A stretch of DNA of 6,256 bases from an uncultured Candidatus Saccharibacteria bacterium (GCA_946886725.1 CAMPJF010000062.1:1-6256), one strand, 5' to 3'. Positions 1-5,144 are shown, numbered from the stretch's first letter. The notes: generated by a model not told the origin, from the letters alone. Numbers and translations are program-made.

Positions 1-2151
1 AATAGTGATTATCTATATCCTTCTGGGCTCGGCTGGCAAGTGGGGGGTACGTATGCCGATAATGCGCCTACAGGATTTTCACTTGGAGGTATGTTCGGCG
101 TCGATTCATCGGCATCTGTCGTAGGAATGCGATTCTATGCGGTAGAAGCCAAAGCGGGCTGTGAAGCACGTCTGTTTGAGGGCAATACCGAGGTTGCATT
201 AAAAGTTGATGTCACGCTCGTCCTAGGCTGGAACACGATCTTGTTTGATGCGCCGTACGTTGCTAATTACGGCACCGATTACACCGTGGCGATATTTCAG
301 CCAGGGCCTAATCCGGCTAGCTATACGGCGCAGCTAAATATGTATACGACCACAAAGACGCAGGTCGGCCCCGCGTATAGTCAAAGCGACACCGCTGGTC
401 GGTACGGGTCTGGCTCTGGACGCCCAAGCGAAATATCATCCGCATGGTATGGGGTTGATGTTATTGTCGACGCTCAGCCTAGTGCACTGGACGTGACTTA
501 CGGTGCGACAATCGCACTAGAAAATGCCAAGCCGGGGGCGCTCGGTTCGGAGTGGCTGATTGGCGGTGCCGGAGATATAAATAACCTTGGGTTCGCCCGA
601 CAGTTCAGTGTTAATGTAGGTGAAACGATCGACTTTTCATGTGATGGTGACGGAACGGTTCTTGATATTTATCGAATCGGCTACTACGAGGGAGCGGGGT
701 GGCGCAAAGTCTCGACGTTAACTAATATCGCGACAGATCAGCCGGATCCAGATGTCATTCCTGATTCTAACGGTGGTGTCACCTGCACTAACTGGTCGAT
801 CACGGCATCGTGGGCTGTACCAGCTGGGGCGATGAGCGGGCTGTTTGTTGGGGTTTATCGAAATCTCGCAGGCAATAACGCTTCGTATATTCCATTTTGC
901 GTACGTGACGATGCCAAGGCGGCTGATATTATTGTGAAATTATCAGATACAACTTGGGCGCTTGCTTATAACTATTATGGCACGCCAGCCGCACCCCTAA
1001 CAGGCAAATCGCTTTACGGATCGGGCGGGCCGCTGGGTGATGCCTCAACCCGCGCTCATGCCGCCAGCTATCATCGGCCAATCGTCACTCGTGAAGGTAT
1101 CGCTCAGACGTATTGGCTGAATGCTGAGGCGCCGTTAATCCGCTTCCTGGAGGATAGTGGCTATAACGTTAAATACGTCGCATCTAAAGATATTGATGCA
1201 AATCCATCCGTGCTTGATAACGGCGGATTACTGATTTCATCTGGCCACGACGAGTACTGGTCGCAGGGGATGCGCGACGGGGTCGAGGCTTTCCGTGATG
1301 CGGGTAAGCACGTCTTGTTTATGTCGGGGAACGAGGTATTTTGGCGCACGCGTTTTTCACCAGATCATACTGTTATGTGGTGCTACAAGGATACGATGAA
1401 TGGCCCAGCTGCCCATATTGCTGGGACTCCGCTAGATCCAATCAGTTGGACAGGTACATGGAAAGATACTCGCTGGCCTGGACGTCGCCCAGAACATACG
1501 ATAACGGGTACTGATTTCCGTATGAATGGTGTGAATGATTATCCGGCAACATTTACCCAGTCGGCGGATTACGCATCGCATCCGGTATGGCGCGATACGA
1601 CACTATCGGCGGGCGACATTACGGTCCAGGGTTTGATTGGTTTTGAAGCGGACGAAATACTTCCGACGCAGCCAGAAGGTTCATCGGTCGTGTTAGCGCA
1701 GCATATATTTAATATTGACGGCAAGCGAGCTGACGATAATGGGCAAGAATATAATGGGAACGGTGACCTAAACTGGGGTATTGTTTCGCAGCGGTATACA
1801 TCTGGCGCAGTGGTTGTCGGGTTTGGTACGTGTCAGTGGGCGTGGGGCCTTGATGATGTGCACGATCGATCTATTCCTGCCGCCAACTCGAACATCCAGC
1901 AGGTAACAGCTAATTTACTAGCCGACCTGGGTGCGCTGCCAGAAACATTGCGTAGCGGAGTTGTATTGCCTACGCCAGCGGTTTCGTTGGATATTTATGG
2001 CCTTATTCCTGCATCGGTACGCACTGGTAAGGTAAAGGTTTGGGACGGCAGTCAGTGGCAGCCGCATCCGTTAAGAGTATGGGACGGTAGTCAATGGGTG
2101 ACGCGACCGGTTTCGGGTCATGACGGCACTGACTTTGTCGTTGGAAAATAA
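1..2151 (+). CDS. DUF4082 plus N,N-dimethylformamidase beta-subunit-like multidomain protein, 5' end outside window
   Basis: The frame is open from base 1, so this is the last 716 residues of a larger protein; the GTG at 40 is internal. Residues are counted from the first codon. About 15-160 resemble a DUF4082 beta-sandwich (GMRFYAVEAKAG, ending WYGVDVIVDA). About 170-650 match, from memory, the actinobacterial family called N,N-dimethylformamidase beta subunit-like: ENAKPG and EW near 172-183, a beta domain with DIYRIGYYEGAG, then SGHDEYWS (414-421), GNEVFWR (443-449), WTGTWKD, GFEADE (547-552) and QWAWGLDDVHD. Residues 678-703 are two 13-residue WDGSQW repeats. True dimethylformamidase hydrolyses DMF with an iron held by two Tyr and one Glu; Y419, Y462 and E549 are candidate equivalents. 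The substrate here is unknown. Domain content suggests a secreted or surface protein, but any signal peptide is outside the window. No terminator follows. Confidence 0.85.
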   Translation, partial: NSDYLYPSGLGWQVGGTYADNAPTGFSLGGMFGVDSSASVVGMRFYAVEAKAGCEARLFEGNTEVALKVDVTLVLGWNTILFDAPYVANYGTDYTVAIFQPGPNPASYTAQLNMYTTTKTQVGPAYSQSDTAGRYGSGSGRPSEISSAWYGVDVIVDAQPSALDVTYGATIALENAKPGALGSEWLIGGAGDINNLGFARQFSVNVGETIDFSCDGDGTVLDIYRIGYYEGAGWRKVSTLTNIATDQPDPDVIPDSNGGVTCTNWSITASWAVPAGAMSGLFVGVYRNLAGNNASYIPFCVRDDAKAADIIVKLSDTTWALAYNYYGTPAAPLTGKSLYGSGGPLGDASTRAHAASYHRPIVTREGIAQTYWLNAEAPLIRFLEDSGYNVKYVASKDIDANPSVLDNGGLLISSGHDEYWSQGMRDGVEAFRDAGKHVLFMSGNEVFWRTRFSPDHTVMWCYKDTMNGPAAHIAGTPLDPISWTGTWKDTRWPGRRPEHTITGTDFRMNGVNDYPATFTQSADYASHPVWRDTTLSAGDITVQGLIGFEADEILPTQPEGSSVVLAQHIFNIDGKRADDNGQEYNGNGDLNWGIVSQRYTSGAVVVGFGTCQWAWGLDDVHDRSIPAANSNIQQVTANLLADLGALPETLRSGVVLPTPAVSLDIYGLIPASVRTGKVKVWDGSQWQPHPLRVWDGSQWVTRPVSGHDGTDFVVGK
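2032..2109 (+). repeat. Two tandem 39-bp repeats encoding VxVWDGSQWxxxP
   Basis: Unit 1 (2032-2070) encodes VKVWDGSQWQPHP and unit 2 (2071-2109) encodes LRVWDGSQWVTRP. The units abut exactly and keep frame. WDGSQW is identical in both, but Gly and Gln use different codons (GGC/GGT, CAG/CAA), so the copies have drifted silently while the protein was held constant. Similar W-D/T-G-S-x-W tails occur, from memory, at the ends of actinobacterial surface proteins and actinophage tail proteins; a binding or anchoring role is inference. Confidence 0.85.
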
Positions 2152-2180
2152 CACATCTCGCTGATCGAATAAAATTATTA

Positions 2181-2193
2181 TATAATACATATT
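2181..2193 (+). promoter_or_regulatory. Leaderless promoter of the 2194 gene: consensus -10
   Basis: TATAAT occupies 2181-2186 and the ATG follows 7 bases later, so transcription should start at or next to the A of the start codon. No Shine-Dalgarno is present, which fits leaderless translation. No convincing -35 box is visible 16-18 bases upstream. The A/T-rich run 2169-2193 separates the gene from the preceding stop codon. Confidence 0.7.
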
Positions 2194-2736
2194 ATGAACG
2201 AGCGATATCGGCACGGTGACGTCCCTCCCGGGCTTTCTGCGGCAGAAATTAATTTACTGATCGCTAAAACGAGGCAGGGTGGTCGTCGCAGCGAGGCGGA
2301 TTATCCCGACGTACAAGCGACGGATCAACCGACACCTTGTTTTTATGTACTTGAGGTTGACCCGGGCGTCGTGCAGGCGCATATGGATAACCAGGGGAGG
2401 TATAGTGAGGACGTGACGGGTGTCGTCATGGAATATGATGATGCACGACTGCTATACAAAGACGGCCCTATACTTCCAGCGAAGATGATTGTCTCGATCG
2501 AGAGTTTGATAGTCGACGAATTAGCGCCTGGACTAGCGTACCGCAAACTTGTGACGTATATGCTCTACCTACACCCGGACGCGCAGTGGGAGGTAATGGA
2601 GAGCTATTATGACGATAAAGAGCCTGATCAGCGGGTGGCGTCTCTTGCTGGCGGCGATCAAACTGGTCGAGAGGTTGCTGATGGTGCGCGAAAACTGAAT
2701 GATGACGATGTTACGATACTGCGCCTTTTGATTTAA
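2194..2736 (+). CDS. Unrecognised 180-residue acidic soluble protein
   Basis: I do not recognise this family. The 180-residue product is rich in Asp and Glu, has one cysteine (C49), no signal peptide and no membrane segment, so it is probably cytoplasmic. A basic patch (KTRQGGRR, 25-32) is followed by a proline/acid linker and an apparently folded core (about 48-140): alternating strands such as FYVLEV and TGVVMEYDD, a helix-like segment AKMIVSIESLIVDEL, then LVTYMLYLHPD and an aromatic WEVMESYYDD. The tail 145-170 is polar and likely flexible, ending in a short hydrophobic TILRLLI. The ATG is placed by the -10 box 7 bases upstream; there is no ribosome binding site. Codon use resembles its neighbours. 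It lies 42 bases after the preceding gene and 51 bases before rpsO, which has its own promoter. No terminator is visible between it and rpsO, so some read-through is possible. Confidence 0.8.
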   Translation: MNERYRHGDVPPGLSAAEINLLIAKTRQGGRRSEADYPDVQATDQPTPCFYVLEVDPGVVQAHMDNQGRYSEDVTGVVMEYDDARLLYKDGPILPAKMIVSIESLIVDELAPGLAYRKLVTYMLYLHPDAQWEVMESYYDDKEPDQRVASLAGGDQTGREVADGARKLNDDDVTILRLLI

Positions 2737-2749
2737 AGGGGAGATACTG

Positions 2750-2778
2750 TTGAAATCTATCGGAAACTCTGCTATAGT
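2750..2778 (+). promoter_or_regulatory. rpsO promoter: TTGAAA, 17-bp spacer, TATAGT
   Basis: The -35 TTGAAA (2750-2755) and -10 TATAGT (2773-2778) are 17 bases apart, each one base off consensus. The predicted start site near 2785 lies 2-4 bases before the ATG at 2788, so the S15 message is effectively leaderless. This also rules against the in-frame TTG at 2782, which would lie upstream of the transcript start. Confidence 0.8.
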
Positions 2779-2787
2779 ACATTGTTG

Positions 2788-3054
2788 ATGATTACAGCAG
2801 AAAATAAAGCCAAGGCATTTGCTTTGACACAGACGCACAAAACCGACGTTGGTAGCCCACAAGCCCAAGTGTCAGTTTTGACGACTCGTATCAAAGAGAT
2901 CACCCTACACCTGCAGACTAACAAGCACGACCACATGGCTCGTCGCGGTCTGATTCAGATGGTGGGTCGTCGTAAACGCTTGCTAAAATATCTCGAACGT
3001 AAAGACTTCGATGCATACAAGGCAACCGTCGCCGCTCTCGGACTCCGCAAGTAA
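2788..3054 (+). CDS. rpsO: 30S ribosomal protein S15 (uS15)
   Basis: uS15 binds the 16S rRNA central domain (three-way junction and helix 22) early in small-subunit assembly. The 88-residue product aligns end to end with the 88-89 residue bacterial family without gaps, from the VGSPQAQVSVLTTRI helix through KHDHMARRGL (46-55) and VGRRKRLLKYLERKD to the terminal LGLRK. Known rRNA-contact positions G22, Q27, R34, H41, D48 and Y68 are present. The usual Ser at 51 is Ala and the usual Thr at 21 is Val. The ATG is chosen from family length and from the promoter; two in-frame TTG codons just upstream (2782, 2785) would extend it by two residues. There is no Shine-Dalgarno. The gene is monocistronic, bounded by its promoter and a terminator that overlaps its last codons. 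The pnp gene that often follows rpsO is absent. Confidence 0.97.
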   Translation: MITAENKAKAFALTQTHKTDVGSPQAQVSVLTTRIKEITLHLQTNKHDHMARRGLIQMVGRRKRLLKYLERKDFDAYKATVAALGLRK

Positions 3055-3069
3055 TTGCGGAGTTTTTTT
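3042..3069 (+). terminator. Intrinsic terminator of rpsO
   Basis: A perfect 9-bp stem (ACTCCGCAA 3042-3050 with TTGCGGAGT 3055-3063) closes a four-base GTAA loop and runs into seven T (3063-3069). The left arm lies in the last codons of rpsO, and the stop codon TAA (3052-3054) forms the last three loop bases. There is no T-run on the opposite side, so it should act only on plus-strand transcripts. Confidence 0.93.
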
Positions 3070-3086
3070 ATGGCCTGAAACTACTT

Positions 3087-4055
3087 CTAGCGATCGTATT
3101 CTACGAAACGACTCGCTTCTCTTTTGCGCCCAAATATAATCTCGATAGACATATGGGTAAGTAGCTGAGTGACGTTATCATTGGTGGCGATCGCACTCCA
3201 CCCCTTCGTGCCTATGTATATCCCTGTTTCATTAAGAACATCTTGTATGTTCGGTGAGAGATCTGGGGCGTGGGTGTACGAAAGGTTTTGCAATTCAGAA
3301 ATCAGCCGCCGTAATGAACCGCTCGCTGTAATATGAGTGAATGTTTTTTTGGACAGCTCGAGGTCCTCATGAATATCCACCGAGTCGTCATTCGCATGCG
3401 CTACTTGCATGTCTGCTTTCATGTAGAGGTGCTGTTTGCTGAATTTAAGGTCCATTTCGCCGCTGTAATAGCCATTGTTTGACGCGAGCGCATCTTGTGC
3501 GGTAGGCGCTAGTACTTTTGCAATCTGCAAGAAAAGGGGTAGGAGTTCTCGATGAGAGTTTGCAAACTCGGTATCAAGGTGTAATCTCATCTCCAGTCGG
3601 CGCGATGGTAGTGACGAATTATCCGCGATGCGTATTGGCGTGGATGTGCGCCGGGTATTCTTGGTGTCAAAAAGGTCGAAGTCGTCTATGTTTTTCCAAG
3701 GCTGGTCATGTAGCGCGGCAAGTGCAGTAGTAATCGCATCAAGGCCATCGGTTGCTATAGGCTGCTCCTCTTCGGCGAGTAGCTGAGTGAATGCCGTAGA
3801 GATTATTTCAGGTGTGTACGAGATTTCAATTTGGGCAATCTGTGGGGCAAGCGCTTGCGCTTCTGCTGTGTATAGTCCAAGGTCAATTTCAATGATTCCA
3901 CTCTTATCATAAACGGTGCCCTTTAGGTAATAATCTAAGTATTTAAAGAGCCCATTATCATAGAATATCTTTTTTATTTGAGTACAGAAAATATGCTCGT
4001 AAAGATGGCCGAGCTGAATGTTGGGATGTACTTTAATAAGAGTTATTTGCCGCAT
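3087..4055 (-). CDS. Hypothetical protein with HxxEH motif, possible minimal M16-like metallopeptidase
   Basis: This 322-residue protein is not confidently recognised. Residues 15-24, LGHLYEHIFC, contain HxxEH (H17, E20, H21), the inverted zinc motif of M16 peptidases (pitrilysin/insulinase), where it also reads G-x-H-x-x-E-H-hydrophobic. In M16 the third ligand is a Glu about 75-77 residues further on; here E95-E97 (LLAEEEQ) fall at that spacing. The segment GLFKYLDYYLKGTVYDKSGIIEIDLGLY could match the strand pair after the motif. Against this, M16 proteins usually have two domains over about 400 residues and 40-60 residues before the motif, against 16 here. There is no signal peptide or membrane segment. 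The C-terminal half (154-320) has regular strand/helix patterning but no motif I know. The ATG is set by a -10 box 6 bases upstream; no Shine-Dalgarno. It is convergent with rpsO. The protein call is firm, the peptidase link tentative. Confidence 0.72.
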   Translation of the reverse strand: MRQITLIKVHPNIQLGHLYEHIFCTQIKKIFYDNGLFKYLDYYLKGTVYDKSGIIEIDLGLYTAEAQALAPQIAQIEISYTPEIISTAFTQLLAEEEQPIATDGLDAITTALAALHDQPWKNIDDFDLFDTKNTRRTSTPIRIADNSSLPSRRLEMRLHLDTEFANSHRELLPLFLQIAKVLAPTAQDALASNNGYYSGEMDLKFSKQHLYMKADMQVAHANDDSVDIHEDLELSKKTFTHITASGSLRRLISELQNLSYTHAPDLSPNIQDVLNETGIYIGTKGWSAIATNDNVTQLLTHMSIEIIFGRKREASRFVEYDR

Positions 4056-4067
4056 AAGTATAGTATA
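4056..4067 (-). promoter_or_regulatory. Leaderless promoter of the 3087-4055 gene: -10 TATACT
   Basis: Read on the minus strand, TATACT (4067-4062) is followed after 6 bases by the ATG at 4055, the same geometry as the other leaderless starts here. No good -35 is seen; that place is taken by the T-run and stem of the upstream gene's terminator. Confidence 0.6.
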
Positions 4068-4080
4068 GGTCTAAATTAAG

Positions 4081-4110
4081 AAAAACGAGCCAGTTTTAAA
4101 GACATGGCTC
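4081..4110 (-). terminator. Likely intrinsic terminator of the small Cys-protein gene
   Basis: On the minus strand, GAGCCA (4110-4105) pairs with TGGCTC (4092-4087) across a 12-base A/T-rich loop, then C/G and five T (4085-4081). The stem is only 6 bp with a large loop, so strength is uncertain, but it sits 11 bases after the stop codon at 4122, in the right orientation. Confidence 0.65.
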
Positions 4111-4121
4111 AGGTCATTTGG

Positions 4122-4328
4122 CTAACGCCGACCGTTGTTACGGTTCTGGTTTGGCTTGCCGTCGCCGTGGACGTTGACCTTCTTGGAAGGGCGGCCGCCG
4201 AGATCACGGGTCGGGTAGCTTGATGAGCCTCCGAGGACGACGGGCTTTGAGCCCGTCTTCTTCTTGTTCTTGGTCAGGCCTGTGCATTTTCCGCAGAAGC
4301 AGAGCATGCCGTGTCCACCTTTAGCCAT
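4122..4328 (-). CDS. Small basic Cys-containing protein (68 residues), function unknown
   Basis: The 68-residue product starts MAKGGHGMLCFCGKC, with a CxCxxC cluster (C10, C12, C15) and a nearby His (H6), followed by a Lys-rich stretch (KNKKK) and a Gly/Asn/Arg-rich, probably disordered tail ending NNGRR. Three Cys plus one His could bind one metal ion, and the charge suggests a nucleic-acid partner such as rRNA; both are inference and I do not recognise the family. The frame stays open up to a GTG at 4406, but the ATG at 4328 is preferred: GAGG (4340-4337) lies 8 bases before it, and the upstream stretch encodes hairpins rather than conserved-looking protein. Codons are strongly C/G-ending (AAG, AAC, GTC, CTC, GGC), unlike the neighbours, as expected for a highly expressed gene. 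It has its own consensus promoter and terminator. Confidence 0.72.
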   Translation of the reverse strand: MAKGGHGMLCFCGKCTGLTKNKKKTGSKPVVLGGSSSYPTRDLGGRPSKKVNVHGDGKPNQNRNNGRR

Positions 4329-4335
4329 TTTGGAT

Positions 4336-4348
4336 ACCTCTTCGAGGT
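4336..4348 (-). promoter_or_regulatory. Hairpin sequestering the ribosome binding site of the small Cys-protein gene
   Basis: On the minus strand ACCTC (4348-4344), loop GAA, GAGGT (4340-4336) forms a perfect 5-bp stem that pairs the whole Shine-Dalgarno core GAGG. The arrangement suggests translational control, though a 5-bp triloop helix may be only marginally stable. Confidence 0.5.
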
Positions 4349-4373
4349 CGGACGATACAAGTGTACCGTAAAC

Positions 4374-4395
4374 AAAAAAGTCGGTTTTACCGACT
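4374..4395 (-). terminator. Leader hairpin with T-run (possible attenuator) of the small Cys-protein gene
   Basis: On the minus strand AGTCGGT (4395-4389), loop AAA, ACCGACT (4385-4379) makes a perfect 7-bp stem whose last T begins a run of six (4379-4374). It lies about 25 bases after the predicted transcript start and 46 bases before the ATG, so it could stop most transcripts at about 46 nt. No other promoter close by would use it as a 3' terminator. Confidence 0.6.
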
Positions 4396-4426
4396 CTTAA
4401 CTCCACTGATGTGAAGTCTGATTCGA

Positions 4427-4455
4427 ATTATAGACACATTATCAGTATTTGTCAA
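4427..4455 (-). promoter_or_regulatory. Perfect consensus sigma70-type promoter of the small Cys-protein gene
   Basis: On the minus strand TTGACA (4455-4450), a 17-base spacer and TATAAT (4432-4427) match both consensus boxes exactly. Predicted start near 4420 gives a leader of about 92 bases, unlike the leaderless genes around it. The 8-base palindrome ATTCGAAT (4421-4428) straddles the downstream edge of the -10 box and could be an operator. Confidence 0.88.
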
Positions 4456-4465
4456 CTATTCGCCT

Positions 4466-4488
4466 AAAAACAGCTTGTCGATGTGCTG
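4466..4488 (-). terminator. Weak terminator candidate after the Nudix gene
   Basis: On the minus strand CAGC (4488-4485) and GCTG (4474-4471) flank a 10-base loop and are followed by five T (4470-4466), 8 bases after the stop codon. Only 4 bp pair firmly, so this is a candidate only. Confidence 0.3.
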
Positions 4489-4496
4489 GGTGTCGC

Positions 4497-4961
4497 TCAG
4501 GGGATGAGTGAGCCTTCAACATCAACAAACACAGGTAGGGTAGAGGTGATGTATTGTTCCATGTCGATAGTCTGTAAAAAAGCAGGCAATACATTCGTCA
4601 TTTTTGGATCGATAAAATCAACGCGTGTTATTTCCGCTTCACCATGCGATGTCTGAGATAGATCAATAGCGTCATAATCATTTGCATTTTCAATATGAAA
4701 AAAGAGTTCTAGCTGTTCTTTTGTGCCATCATGAAACTGCTGGATGAAAAGTAGTTTACCGATTTTTGGCGCAATGCCAGTTTCCTCTATCATTTCACGG
4801 TGCAAGCCCTGGTGAAGTGATTCGCCGATATTAACACCGCCACCCGGCGTACACCAGTAGTCGCGTATAATACCGTCGCTACCTGGGGTGAGTTGTTGGG
4901 CAAGTAGCTTGCCGTCTTTAAAGATGATACCTCGTACATTAACGCGTCGTGGCGTGGTCAT
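4497..4961 (-). CDS. Nudix hydrolase
   Basis: Nudix proteins hydrolyse nucleoside diphosphates linked to another moiety, using Mg2+ or Mn2+ held by the Nudix box. The 154-residue product has a complete box at residues 41-63: G41, x5, E47, x7, R55-E56, x2, E59-E60, x, G62-I63. Before it lie the usual first strand (RVNVRGIIFKDGKLLAQQ) and YWCTPGGG; after it the strand LLFIQQFHDG and the partner strand LELFFHIEN. The chain then continues with about 60 residues that do not reveal a substrate. It resembles generic single-domain housekeeping or scavenging Nudix enzymes; MutT-type, NADH or other specificity cannot be assigned. The ATG at 4961 is supported by GGAGG (plus-strand CCTCC 4968-4972) 6 bases upstream. 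The gene ends in TGA. It diverges from the ABC operon and precedes the small Cys-protein gene, which has its own promoter. Confidence 0.95.
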   Translation of the reverse strand: MTTPRRVNVRGIIFKDGKLLAQQLTPGSDGIIRDYWCTPGGGVNIGESLHQGLHREMIEETGIAPKIGKLLFIQQFHDGTKEQLELFFHIENANDYDAIDLSQTSHGEAEITRVDFIDPKMTNVLPAFLQTIDMEQYITSTLPVFVDVEGSLIP

Positions 4962-4967
4962 GTGTAG

Positions 4968-4972
4968 CCTCC
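4968..4972 (-). promoter_or_regulatory. Shine-Dalgarno of the Nudix gene
   Basis: GGAGG on the minus strand, 6 bases before the ATG. It fixes the start and shows that ribosomes here can use Shine-Dalgarno sites, in contrast to the leaderless genes in the same window. Confidence 0.85.
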
Positions 4973-5013
4973 GTATGGATAAATTTTAAAATGATTGTGT
5001 AGTGGCGTTAGGG

Positions 5014-5082
5014 GTTCGGCTCGTCCGAACGTGTACGCGTAGAGGATCCATCGGGATCATAGTGATCACATTTTATCATGAT
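5014..5082. promoter_or_regulatory. Divergent intergenic region with stacked palindromes
   Basis: Between the Nudix start and the ABC operon lie an inverted repeat GTTCGG (5014-5019)/CCGAAC (5025-5030) with a 5-base spacer, the palindromes GTGATCAC (5062-5069) and ATCATGAT (5075-5082), and three GATC sites at 5045, 5055 and 5064. A possible minus-strand -10, TATGAT (5061-5056), abuts GTGATCAC, but no good -35 accompanies it. If used, the 5014-5030 hairpin would be in the Nudix leader. No protein-coding frame or RNA gene was recognised here. Confidence 0.4.
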
Positions 5083-5127
5083 AGGGTAGAGGACGAAAAG
5101 CACTAGCGAATTTCCAACTTGGCGCTA

Positions 5128-5144
5128 TATACTATAGCTATAAT
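5128..5144 (+). promoter_or_regulatory. Overlapping -10 boxes at the start of the ABC operon
   Basis: TATACT (5128-5133), TATAGC (5133-5138) and TATAAT (5139-5144) follow one another. TATACT would place the start next to the ATG at 5143; TATAAT would destroy that codon and leave the ATG at 5155, 10 bases downstream. The only -35-like match is TTTCCA (5111-5116), 16 bases before TATAGC. No Shine-Dalgarno is present, so initiation is probably leaderless. Confidence 0.6.

Noticed and set aside
40..42. GTG as start of the first large gene
   Set aside because: The frame is open to base 1 and the preceding residues continue the DUF4082-like domain, so the true start is outside the window.
2782..2787. 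TTG starts of rpsO
   Set aside because: They would add residues not seen in the family and lie at or before the predicted transcript start.
3042..3069. Bidirectional terminator serving the convergent 3087-4055 gene
   Set aside because: On the minus strand the stem is followed by mixed sequence, not a T-run; no other terminator for that gene was seen.
3518..3730. Open frame on the plus strand inside the minus-strand gene, and similar antisense frames at 1161-1349, 2343-2546 and 2569-2868
   Set aside because: They lie opposite well-supported genes, lack promoters or ribosome sites, and their products look like no folded protein.
4329..4406. N-terminal extension of the small Cys protein to a GTG at 4406
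   Set aside because: No Shine-Dalgarno precedes it, while the ATG at 4328 has one; the extra stretch is explained by two hairpins and a T-run.
4081..4420. The small gene as a structural RNA (tmRNA or RNase P RNA) because of its size, hairpins and strong promoter
   Set aside because: No RNase P P4 core (GAGGAAAGTCC-like) and no tRNA-like ends were seen; codon-third-position bias and a ribosome site favour a protein gene.
4497..4499. UGA read as glycine (alternative code)
   Set aside because: The Nudix gene ends at TGA after a complete domain, and glycines everywhere here use GGN.
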